A DNA stretch of 19,499 bases, from contig CAXMQQ010000027.1 in NCBI GenBank assembly GCA_964195545.1, forward strand, positions 1 to 19,499, written 5' to 3'. The DNA is from JAHEEL01 sp964195545 (GTDB taxonomy: Bacteria; Actinomycetota; Acidimicrobiia; Spongiisociales; UBA5794). The position numbers were made by a program, and so were the translations under genes. The notes under the pieces were generated by a model. The model had not been told where the DNA came from. It ran no database searches and saw only the letters and a list, made by a program, of their open reading frames with translations. Shown piece after piece: positions 1 to 7,307 of the stretch (position 1 is its first letter; the number at the start of each line of letters is the position of its first letter).

Positions 1-3000
1 TACGCCTCGGTGATCGAAGCAATCGAATGCAGCACGCTCTTCTCGCCGCAACCGGCACATGCGCCGTCGCCGGAAACAAGGGCCTCGTAGTCGTGGCGGA
101 TCATCAGATGGTTCTTCAGCTGAGCAGCGTGCGATCCCATCGGATCGTCCGGGTTGAAGCGGCCGAGGTACTTGCCAGGCGTCTCGGGCAGCAAGTCGAG
201 GAAATTGATGCCTGACTGGTGCTCTGCGAGTTCCAGTTCGGTCTCGGGAACCATGACCAGCGCCTCATGCTCGCCGCACTCGACGACGCACTCGCCGCAT
301 CCCTTGCATCGATCTGAAACCATGATCGCGAAGAGACCACCCTGGCCTTCTTCTCGGCGCTCGAGTGTCCGGAACACCGGCGGCGCCTTGGCGAATGCCA
401 ACGGTACGCGGTCGAAGACCTCCATGAACTCGGCCCGTGCCGTCTCATCGATATCGAGGGCAGCCACCTCATCGACGAGGACGTCACGGAACGTGATCTC
501 CTCCTTCGCCGTGGTGACATCCATCATCTTGGTGCGGAGCCTGGTCTCCATGTCGTCGAGCTGGGAGAGCAGCGAGAGCCTGGACGCCGGATCCCCGACG
601 TAGCCGTTCGCTGCAGTACGCAGGATCGTGCCCATGTCCTGAGCGGTGTTCGGCAGGGCCGTATCGGGGCAGGCAACGATGCAGTCCATGCATTGGGTGC
701 ACTTGTCGGCCAGCCAGATAGGCACCTCTCGCCTGGCGACGTACTTCGACGCGTCCCGTCCGGTGCCGGCGGCCATGACGCTCACCGACGCGAGCGGTGA
801 AGCCGGCTGGTCGTATCCGAGGCCCGCCTTGAACTCTGCGTTGAATACGCCAACGCTTTTGATCGGGATGCGGACAGGCTGCTCCGAGGAAGGAACGGTT
901 TCGGGCACCTCAACGGCACACGTTCCACAGGTCTCGAGGGCAGGGGCTCTCATGGGCGAACGATCCGGGGCATCGACGGGACCGTGCGAGATCTCGCGAA
1001 TGCGGGCGCGACCTTCCATCATGACGGTCATGTTCGATTCGACGACGGCATCGCCGAAGCGTCCGAACTTCTTGTTGTACTGGGCGCGGACGATCTCGCG
1101 GAAGCGCTCCGTCGTTACGTCGTACTCCTCAAGGAAGTCCGACACACCGAAGAAGGCTCCGAGGAATGCATTCCCCTGCATGCGGAGTTGCAGATCGGGG
1201 CGTGACGTGGCCTCTCGGGCGATCTCAAAACCGGGCAGCGTGAAGATGCGAATGCCCTTGTCGATGATTTCCTGGCGATGCTCGCGCGGAATTCGCTGCC
1301 AGACGGTTTCAGGGTCCTCGTCCGACTCCCACACGAATGTCCCACCCTCATTGATGCCCTCAAGGGCGTTCGCATGCGTGAAGATCTTCGGATCCGAGCA
1401 CAACACGACGTCGACGTGATGAAGATCGGCATTGATCCGGATCCGCTCCGGTGCGGCCACGAGGAAGTAGGACGTCGGCGCCCCCTTCTTCTCTGAGCCG
1501 TACTTCGGATTGGCGGAGACGTGGATGATCTCCTTCGTACGTCCGAACTCGTCGAGTTCTACGTGGTCTTGCATGAGGTCGTCACCGACGGCGCCGATCA
1601 CCTCAGAGAGGTTCTTGCCGGTGGTGATCATGCCCCAGCCACCGATCGAGTGGAATCGCACAGCGATCGCTCCGTCGGGGAGCAGCGAGGGTGCGCGCTC
1701 CGAGATCACGGCGTAGGGATGGTCGATACCGACCGTGAAGTAGCGCTCACCGTCGGCGACGCCCTTGCCGTCGGTGCGATTGATGCTCTCAGTTGCGAAC
1801 TCGTAGGCACCGAGTACGCCCTCGGGCCGGAAGTCGCGTGAACCGAGTCCGTAGGACCCGGACAGGATGGTCGGAATCTGGTCTGCTTCGACTGCCGGAA
1901 CGTCGTGGCCGTGTCCGGTCCTGGCGACTTCCACGGCCTTGTTCAGGGCTGCGCGGATCTCGCGGGTCAGCGGATTGTCACCGGGGAGAGAGTCGTCGGT
2001 GCGTTCAAGGACCACGACGGTCTTCTTGCCGGCGAGCGCTTCAACGATCGCAGCCTCGGGGAACGGTCGGATCACATTCACGTGGATCGAGCCAACCTTC
2101 GCATCCTCGGTGTCGCGCAAGTAGTCGACGGCAGCTTCTATGTTCTCGGCCGCCGAGCCGAGCGAGACGAAGACGACGTCGGCGTCATCGGTGCGGTACT
2201 TGGAGATGAGTCCGTAGGAACGGCCGGTCAGGCGGGCGAATTCCGCGTATGCCTCTTCGAGGAACCCGAGGATGCTTTCTGAGAAGTTGTTGCGGCGTGC
2301 GATGACGCCGTTCATGTAGTGCTCTTGGTTCTGGACGGGACCGAGGAGCACCGGGTTTGCGAGGTCGATCATGGAGGGGACGCGGCGCCTGGTCGGCCCG
2401 AAGAGCAGACGCTGTGCTTCGGTTGGGCACTCGATGATGTCGTCGGGTGCGCCGAGGAATTCACGCATCAACGCTGACTCGTGCTTGTAGAACGTGCGCT
2501 CCAGATGTGAGGTGAGGAAGCCGTCCTGACCGTTAATCCCGGGATTCAGGGCGAGTTCGGCGACTCGCCGGATGATGAGCGCCTGATCGGCCGCCTGCTG
2601 CGCGTCCTTGCCGTACAGAACCATCCAGCCGGTGTCGAGCGCCGCGTAGATGTCGTCGTGGCCACAATGCACGTTGAGGGCGTGCTTAGTGAGGGCGCGA
2701 GCGGCGACTTCGACGACCATCGTCGAGAGCTTCCCCGGTGCGTGGTAGTACTGCTCAAGGCCGTAGACCAGGCCCTGACCGGAGGTGAAGTTGACGACGC
2801 GCTTGCCGGTGACGGAAAGGGCGATAGCTCCACCCTGTGCAGCGTGCTCACCCTCGGTCTCGATGGCGACCTTGGTGCGACCGAAGACGTCGAGCTGTCC
2901 TTCGGCATAGGAGAGCTGGTAGTTCTCTCCCATCTCGGTCGACGGTGTGATCGGGTAGAAGACGCCACCTTCGGTGATCCGAGATTCGGTGTAGTAAGAG

Positions 3001-3056
3001 ACGAGTTGATTGCCGTTGGTGGTAATCCTGATGCCCGGGTACTTGGGTGCGGTCAT
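1..3056 (-). CDS. Single-chain 2-oxoacid (pyruvate-type):ferredoxin oxidoreductase, C-terminus beyond window
   Basis: It oxidatively decarboxylates a 2-oxoacid, probably pyruvate, with CoA to acyl-CoA and CO2, passing electrons to ferredoxin or flavodoxin in the cytoplasm. 1018 residues are visible, starting at ATG 3056 after GAGGAGA. The domains follow the fused PFOR order. An alpha domain carries YPITPSTEM (34-42), a middle domain follows, and a gamma-type domain begins at FHSIGGWGMITTGKNL. Two ferredoxin-type [4Fe-4S] motifs come next: Cys786/789/792/796 and Cys917/920/923/927. The thiamine-diphosphate domain opens with GDGACAGCGEK (Cys1000, Cys1003) and runs off the left edge. About 120 residues separate the two cluster motifs, against roughly 50 in classical PFOR as I recall it, and the second motif ends CG rather than CP. 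The family is sure. Pyruvate as substrate is inferred, and another 2-oxoacid is possible, so I give no symbol. It is divergent from the FTCD gene. Confidence 0.9.
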   Translation of the reverse strand, partial: MTAPKYPGIRITTNGNQLVSYYTESRITEGGVFYPITPSTEMGENYQLSYAEGQLDVFGRTKVAIETEGEHAAQGGAIALSVTGKRVVNFTSGQGLVYGLEQYYHAPGKLSTMVVEVAARALTKHALNVHCGHDDIYAALDTGWMVLYGKDAQQAADQALIIRRVAELALNPGINGQDGFLTSHLERTFYKHESALMREFLGAPDDIIECPTEAQRLLFGPTRRRVPSMIDLANPVLLGPVQNQEHYMNGVIARRNNFSESILGFLEEAYAEFARLTGRSYGLISKYRTDDADVVFVSLGSAAENIEAAVDYLRDTEDAKVGSIHVNVIRPFPEAAIVEALAGKKTVVVLERTDDSLPGDNPLTREIRAALNKAVEVARTGHGHDVPAVEADQIPTILSGSYGLGSRDFRPEGVLGAYEFATESINRTDGKGVADGERYFTVGIDHPYAVISERAPSLLPDGAIAVRFHSIGGWGMITTGKNLSEVIGAVGDDLMQDHVELDEFGRTKEIIHVSANPKYGSEKKGAPTSYFLVAAPERIRINADLHHVDVVLCSDPKIFTHANALEGINEGGTFVWESDEDPETVWQRIPREHRQEIIDKGIRIFTLPGFEIAREATSRPDLQLRMQGNAFLGAFFGVSDFLEEYDVTTERFREIVRAQYNKKFGRFGDAVVESNMTVMMEGRARIREISHGPVDAPDRSPMRAPALETCGTCAVEVPETVPSSEQPVRIPIKSVGVFNAEFKAGLGYDQPASPLASVSVMAAGTGRDASKYVARREVPIWLADKCTQCMDCIVACPDTALPNTAQDMGTILRTAANGYVGDPASRLSLLSQLDDMETRLRTKMMDVTTAKEEITFRDVLVDEVAALDIDETARAEFMEVFDRVPLAFAKAPPVFRTLERREEGQGGLFAIMVSDRCKGCGECVVECGEHEALVMVPETELELAEHQSGINFLDLLPETPGKYLGRFNPDDPMGSHAAQLKNHLMIRHDYEALVSGDGACAGCGEKSVLHSIASITEA

Positions 3057-3206
3057 GGCGTCGTCTCCTCAAGTGAATCTCTTTGGTTGCGAGAACGGTC
3101 CCCGCAACACGCCAGGTTAGCGATTCCCCTGTCGAACAATCGCGGCCCCAGCCTCGCGGGAAGATGCCACCGTCCCTGCCGGCAAGTACTCTCGTGATCG
3201 GATTCC

Positions 3207-3214
3207 GAGGGAGG
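3207..3214 (+). promoter_or_regulatory. Ribosome binding site that fixes the FTCD start
   Basis: GAGGGAGG ends six bases before ATG 3221. It decides against the longer in-frame extension from 3083. Confidence 0.8.
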
Positions 3215-3220
3215 TCTTCC

Positions 3221-4870
3221 ATGAAGCTGATCGAATGTGTCCCCAACTTCTCCGAAGGCAGCGATCAGGCCGTGATCGATGCCATCACAAGTGAAATCTC
3301 TTCCGTTGACGGGGCATCGCTCCTCGACGTCGACCCGGGGGCAGCCACGAATCGGACCGTCGTGACGTTCGTCGGATCGCCTGAAGCTGTTGAAGAAGCG
3401 GCCTTCCTGGCGATCGCGAAGGCGGCCGACCTCATCGACATGTCGAAGCACACGGGCGAGCATCCCCGGATGGGCGCAACCGACGTGTGCCCTTTCGTCC
3501 CGGTTGAGGGCGCAACGATGGAGGACTGCGTCGAGATCGCTCGCAGGCTCGGCGAACGGGTCGGATCCGAACTCGGAATCCCGGTCTATCTCTATGAACA
3601 CGCGGCACTCGACGGGCGTCGTTCACTCGCCGACGTGCGCAGCGGTGAGTACGAAGCACTCGCGGCACGCAACGACGCTCCGGACTTCGGACCGTCGTTC
3701 AACGCATCGACAGGAGCCACGGCGATCGGAGCGCGCCAGTTCTTGATCGCGTACAACGTCAATCTCAACACGACCGACCGGCGCCTCGCACACCAGGTGG
3801 CCTCCGCTGTGCGCACGCTCGGGACCGCAACCCGGGACGAGAACGGCAAGATCATCAAGAATGAGCACGGCAAGACCCTGTTCGCTCCGGGTCGGTTCGC
3901 AGAGGTCAAGGGCGTCGGCTGGTACATCGACGAGTACGACCGGGCACAGGTGTCGCTGAACCTCACTGACTCGTCGGTGTCATCAATGCATGACGTGTTT
4001 GAAGCGTGCCGGGAAGAGGCGACGAGCCGCGGCATGCGAGTCACCGGGTCCGAACTGGTGGGTTTGGTTCCACTCGAGGCGATGTTGGCGGCCGGGGACC
4101 ACTTCCTGACGGCCCAGGGCCGAACGACGGCCATCCCGGAGGCTGATCGCATCAGAATCGCTGTGATGTCGCTCGGTCTCGATGAGATCGGCGAGTTCGC
4201 CCCCGCCGCGAAGATCGTCGAGTATCGGTTCCTGGGAGCGAAGAAGGGCCTGGTCACGGAGACGATCACCGAATTCGCCGACGTCTTGTCCAAGGACTCC
4301 CCCGCACCGGGAGGAGGCTCGGTCGCTGCGCTCGTCGGTGCCCTCTCAGCCGCGCTGTCGTCGATGGTGGCGTCGCTCACCTTTGCGAAGCAGGGCATGG
4401 AGGACTCCAAACCGACCATGGAGGTGGCGGGACGGAACGCCCAAGCGTTGAAAGATTGGTTCCTCGCCGCCGTCGACCGAGACACCGATGCGTTCAACGG
4501 TGTACTCGCCGCCATACGCCTGCCCCGCAAGACCGAGGACGATCTCGCGGCCCGTGACGCAGCCATGGCAGCAGCGAACCTCGGGGCAACGATGGTTCCC
4601 CTTGAGGTCCTCGAACACACCGTCGAAGCGCTCGATCTCGCCCTGATCACCGTACGAGACGGAAACCCGAACTCGGTGACCGATGCAGGAGTCGGCGCCG
4701 CATGCGCCCTGGCGGCTGCGAAAGGTGCGTCACTTAACGTCCGGATCAACCTCGATGGCCTCGATATCAACACATCCGACATCGTGAACCGGCACGACAC
4801 GGCGTTGGCCAGAGCGAGGGAACTTGGAGTTGCGGTCGCTGAGGCGGTCGAGGCAAGCCTGGCTGTCTGA
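3221..4870 (+). CDS. ftcD: Bifunctional glutamate formimidoyltransferase / formimidoyl-THF cyclodeaminase (FTCD type)
   Basis: It moves the formimino group of N-formimino-L-glutamate to tetrahydrofolate, then deaminates the product to 5,10-methenyl-THF. This is the end of one histidine-degradation route and feeds the one-carbon pool. The protein has 549 residues, close to the ~540 of animal FTCD. The transferase half begins MKLIECVPNFSEG and contains HTGEHPRMGATDVCPF; His81 matches the catalytic His82 of mammalian FTCD by position. The cyclodeaminase half starts near residue 345, with PAPGGGS at 361-367 and GNPNSVTDAGVGA near 482-494. ATG 3221 is chosen because GAGGGAGG (3207-3214) lies six bases before it and the family N-terminus begins there; an upstream in-frame extension to 3083 has no family similarity. 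No other histidine-utilisation gene is visible nearby. A possible -10 box, TACTCT, lies at 3187-3192. Confidence 0.93.
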   Translation: MKLIECVPNFSEGSDQAVIDAITSEISSVDGASLLDVDPGAATNRTVVTFVGSPEAVEEAAFLAIAKAADLIDMSKHTGEHPRMGATDVCPFVPVEGATMEDCVEIARRLGERVGSELGIPVYLYEHAALDGRRSLADVRSGEYEALAARNDAPDFGPSFNASTGATAIGARQFLIAYNVNLNTTDRRLAHQVASAVRTLGTATRDENGKIIKNEHGKTLFAPGRFAEVKGVGWYIDEYDRAQVSLNLTDSSVSSMHDVFEACREEATSRGMRVTGSELVGLVPLEAMLAAGDHFLTAQGRTTAIPEADRIRIAVMSLGLDEIGEFAPAAKIVEYRFLGAKKGLVTETITEFADVLSKDSPAPGGGSVAALVGALSAALSSMVASLTFAKQGMEDSKPTMEVAGRNAQALKDWFLAAVDRDTDAFNGVLAAIRLPRKTEDDLAARDAAMAAANLGATMVPLEVLEHTVEALDLALITVRDGNPNSVTDAGVGAACALAAAKGASLNVRINLDGLDINTSDIVNRHDTALARARELGVAVAEAVEASLAV

Positions 4871-5015
4871 ATTGCTGGATCTTGAGAAGACCCGCTGACA
4901 AGGAACGCGGCACGGCAGTCTTCGCCGACTACCGGATACCACCCGCTTCCGGTGAAGCCTAATTCTGTATGCTCAACTTGAGGAGGTCCTCGGAGCAGAG
5001 CCTGCTGCGATTCTC

Positions 5016-5312
5016 ATGAGCCACATCTCCACCGACAGCGACATCGCCGCCACATCCGACTTGGACGCTCTGGGAGATCGGCTGGATCTGCGAATCGACC
5101 GACTCGAAACTCGAATGGATGGATTCGACACCCGAATGGACCGATTCGACACCCGTATGGATCGACTTGAGGACCACATGGTGCAGTTCGATGACAAGCT
5201 CGACGGATTCCACCAAGCGCTGCGCGACCAGACACGAACCTACATGTACACGATGAGCGGTGTCACGGCATCATTCGCAGCTGTTGTCGTGTCGACCGGG
5301 ATCCTCACCTGA
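5016..5312 (+). CDS. Small heptad-repeat coiled-coil protein with C-terminal membrane segment
   Basis: Function unknown; 98 residues. An acidic N-terminus (about 1-25) leads into a run of seven-residue units, RIDRLET, RMDGFDT, RMDRFDT and RMDRLED, followed by HMVQFDD and KLDGF. Hydrophobic residues fall at positions 2 and 5 of each unit, the a/d spacing of a parallel coiled coil. A C-terminal hydrophobic stretch (about 76-98, YTMSGVTASFAAVVVSTGIL) looks like one membrane helix, so the protein is probably a tail-anchored oligomer. The repeat is also visible as 21-bp DNA units. No Shine-Dalgarno site is well placed for ATG 5016: AGGAGG at 4981-4986 is about 29 bases upstream. A TATGCT box at 4968-4973 may be the -10. 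Many unrelated bacterial coiled-coil/TM proteins look like this, so no role is assigned. Confidence 0.7.
   Translation: MSHISTDSDIAATSDLDALGDRLDLRIDRLETRMDGFDTRMDRFDTRMDRLEDHMVQFDDKLDGFHQALRDQTRTYMYTMSGVTASFAAVVVSTGILT
5091..5174 (+). repeat. Four tandem 21-bp units coding coiled-coil heptads
   Basis: Units lie at 5091-5111, 5112-5132, 5133-5153 and 5154-5174. The second and third differ at only 2 of 21 bases, and the outer two are more diverged. Each encodes one R-(I/M)-D-x-(L/F)-(E/D)-(T/D) heptad. Confidence 0.85.
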
Positions 5313-5336
5313 GCCATCGGCCCGATAGCCTGCCGA

Positions 5337-6188
5337 TCAGACACCCAGGTTGACACCGGCTGCGGTGATCACCACGACCATCAGGCCAACGCCAATCTGG
5401 GTCCAGCCGATGATCCGGGCCTCCACCGGCGGGCGGTTCAGTGACACGACCGCAACGAGACCGACCAGTCCGATGGCGACGATGGCGAGCCACGGAACCG
5501 CTCCGAGAACGACAGCAACGGCAACCGCGGCGATTGATCCGGCCTGTGTGGCGTAGATCGTAGAGGCGCCGGAAGGTCTCCCCTTCAATCGGCGGACCTG
5601 GCCACGAACCAATGAGATCGCTGCAACGTCGCGAGCAGCCAGAACGAACCACAGTCCGAAAGCCGGCAGGAAGTCCCAGCCGCTGCCGATGGTGATCGCT
5701 GAAACGGTTGCCCCCATGGCGATCGATCCAGAAAGCTCAGCCGCGAGTGCCCGATTCTTGCTGTGGGCATCGGCACGCAGGGCGAAGAGAGCGAATGGCA
5801 GCGCAACGAGAACCGGGATCCAGAAGGGACCCTCGGCGGTTACGAATGCCCCGATCGTGCCAGCGAGCGCCAGTCCGCCGTAGAGGAGCGAGAACACGAG
5901 AGCGACCGTGGATCGCGGCAACCACCGGCCGCGAACAAGATCCGTTGAGAAGATCTTCACGGGGCGACGAGCGAGGAAGATTCCCAGAGCAGCAGCCGAG
6001 ATCTCCCATGCGGTCGCAGAGTGAGCAACGAGGAGACCGAGGAGAATCGGCTCGAGGGTGAACCCCCACCCACCGTGCTCCGTCGGCAGGGCGATGGATC
6101 GGATTCTGGGCCGACCTACCGCAGTCGCTACTTGATTCTGGTCTGTATCGACGGCATCAATAGGCGTTGGATCTTGGGTATCGGCCAC
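5337..6188 (-). CDS. YwiC-like integral membrane protein
   Basis: A polytopic membrane protein of 283 residues and unknown biochemical role. The family mark is ALPTEHGGWGFTLEPILLGLL near residues 33-53, matching the P-x-E-H-G-x-W opening of YwiC-like proteins. About eight to nine hydrophobic segments follow, with short charged loops such as RRPVKIFSTDLVRGR. The start is GTG 6188. No Shine-Dalgarno site precedes it, but on the minus strand TAGCAT lies exactly six bases before the GTG, which fits a leaderless transcript. The region before residue 30 is acidic and poorly conserved, so a start a little further in cannot be excluded. It converges on the coiled-coil gene (24-base gap) and diverges from the metallo-hydrolase gene. 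The family assignment is from sequence recognition. Confidence 0.8.
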   Translation of the reverse strand: MADTQDPTPIDAVDTDQNQVATAVGRPRIRSIALPTEHGGWGFTLEPILLGLLVAHSATAWEISAAALGIFLARRPVKIFSTDLVRGRWLPRSTVALVFSLLYGGLALAGTIGAFVTAEGPFWIPVLVALPFALFALRADAHSKNRALAAELSGSIAMGATVSAITIGSGWDFLPAFGLWFVLAARDVAAISLVRGQVRRLKGRPSGASTIYATQAGSIAAVAVAVVLGAVPWLAIVAIGLVGLVAVVSLNRPPVEARIIGWTQIGVGLMVVVITAAGVNLGV

Positions 6189-6194
6189 ACCCCA

Positions 6195-6200
6195 ATGCTA
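6195..6200 (-). promoter_or_regulatory. Putative -10 box of a leaderless promoter for the YwiC-like gene
   Basis: TAGCAT on the minus strand is separated by six bases from GTG 6188. No -35 element is obvious. The geometry equals that of the promoters proposed at 6326 and 14712. Confidence 0.5.
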
Positions 6201-6240
6201 TGCGGGCCCGAAATCGACAGCGTGTCGGTCGAGGATCGGA

Positions 6241-6313
6241 TAGCAGACAGCAGACAGCCAGAGGAATCGGCTTCTCGCAACTTGCTGGCTGATGGCTGTC
6301 CACTGTTGGCTGT
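6241..6313. repeat. Spacer with degenerate ACAGC repeats and an inverted copy
   Basis: GACAGCAGACAGCCAGA occurs at 6246-6262. GACAGCCA (6253-6260) has its perfect reverse complement TGGCTGTC at 6293-6300, and further TGGCTG words lie at 6286 and 6307. A near-copy of the 17-mer (16 of 17 bases) lies at 18192-18208. Confidence 0.7.
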
Positions 6314-6325
6314 GAACTGCCTGCA

Positions 6326-6331
6326 TACAAT
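6326..6331 (+). promoter_or_regulatory. Putative -10 box of a leaderless promoter for the metallo-hydrolase gene
   Basis: TACAAT is close to the sigma-70-type consensus and lies six bases before ATG 6338, so transcription would start at or next to the start codon. No Shine-Dalgarno site is present. Confidence 0.6.
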
Positions 6332-6337
6332 CCCGGC

Positions 6338-7192
6338 ATGCGCATCACGCTTCTTGGGACCGGTGGGCCGCGGCCGGATCCGGCACGACAGGGTCCGGCA
6401 ACGCTGGTTGACGTTGCCAGCCTTCGCCTCCTGTTCGATGCCGGTCGCGGTGTCGCTACGCAACTGGCGAAAGTCGATGTATCTCTGACCGAGATCGATG
6501 CCGTGTTCCTGACTCACCACCACTTCGACCACATCGGCGGTCTCGGGGACCTGCTCATGGCAGCATGGAACCTCGGCCGCACGAGACCACTCAACGTGTA
6601 TGGACCGCACGGGACACGCTCCATCATCGGATCGCTCTTCAGCCAGATCTACGCAGCCGACATCCGGTTCAGGATCCGAGAAGCAGACGTGAGCGGTGCT
6701 CCGATCCGCCACCCAGCAGATATCTTCCGCGGCTTCGATGTCGAGACCGGAGTCATCGAGTCGAACCCGAAACTCACGCTGGAAGTCGGCCGCGTGGAGC
6801 ACGGGGGTCTCTCGCTCGGTCTCGCTGCCGAAGAGTGGACCGCCGTCGGCTACCGCGTTGAAGGGGACGGTCGAGTTGCTGTAATCGCGGGAGATGCCGT
6901 GGCAGGGCGCGACCTTGACCGTCTCGCTCTCGGTATTGATGCTCTCGTCATCTGTGCGTATCTGGCCGATGATGAGATCGTGAGTGATGAAGACCGATTC
7001 CTCTCGGAGCACATCCTCGCCGGCGCGCCACAGGCAGCGCGGATCGCGGCTGACGCGGGCGTAGGGCAACTGATCCTCACCCACCTGAGACAGAAGCCAT
7101 CCGACTCGCTCGAAGCGATGGGCCGCGAAGTACGGAGGGTCTATGACGGTGATCTCGTGATCGGTCAGGACCTCTTGGGGATCGAAATCTAG
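6338..7192 (+). CDS. Metallo-beta-lactamase-fold hydrolase (RNase Z-like group)
   Basis: A soluble metal-dependent hydrolase of 284 residues. It opens with MRITLLGTGGPRPDPARQGP, typical of the RNase Z / arylsulfatase-like branch. The metal motif HxHxDH is present at His60, His62, Asp64 and His65 (THHHFDHIGG). Further candidate ligands are the Asp in VIAGDAVAG and the His in LILTHLRQ near the C-terminus. The flexible arm typical of tRNA-processing RNase Z is not evident and the loop sequences differ, so the substrate is unknown; a phosphodiesterase or small-molecule esterase is as likely. The start has no ribosome binding site but has TACAAT six bases upstream. A 318-codon reading frame on the opposite strand across this gene is taken to be a shadow. 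Confidence 0.85.
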   Translation: MRITLLGTGGPRPDPARQGPATLVDVASLRLLFDAGRGVATQLAKVDVSLTEIDAVFLTHHHFDHIGGLGDLLMAAWNLGRTRPLNVYGPHGTRSIIGSLFSQIYAADIRFRIREADVSGAPIRHPADIFRGFDVETGVIESNPKLTLEVGRVEHGGLSLGLAAEEWTAVGYRVEGDGRVAVIAGDAVAGRDLDRLALGIDALVICAYLADDEIVSDEDRFLSEHILAGAPQAARIAADAGVGQLILTHLRQKPSDSLEAMGREVRRVYDGDLVIGQDLLGIEI

Positions 7193-7307
7193 GCGATATC
7201 ACTAGCTGAGCCGATCTACCACCGCTATCTACGTTCCGGGACGTACGCTGGCGACGCGCACTCCGCGCACGTTCTCTTGAACCATTCATTCAACGAGGGG
7301 AAACCAG

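Noticed and set aside
3083..3220. N-terminal extension of the FTCD reading frame
   Set aside because: The family N-terminus MKLIECVPNFSEG begins at 3221 with a strong ribosome site just before it. The extension has no similarity.
3592..4800. 402-codon ORF on the minus strand
   Set aside because: It is antisense to the FTCD gene, whose two domains are fully recognisable across this stretch. The antisense translation is Ser/Arg/Ala-rich and typical of a shadow frame.
5316..5337. Possible terminator between the coiled-coil and YwiC-like genes
   Set aside because: ATCGGC/GCCGAT gives only six pairs with no T-tract; too weak to call.
6128..7084. 318-codon ORF on the minus strand
   Set aside because: It lies opposite the metallo-hydrolase gene, which has an intact metal motif and its own promoter box. 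The translation resembles nothing; long antisense frames are common in high-GC DNA.
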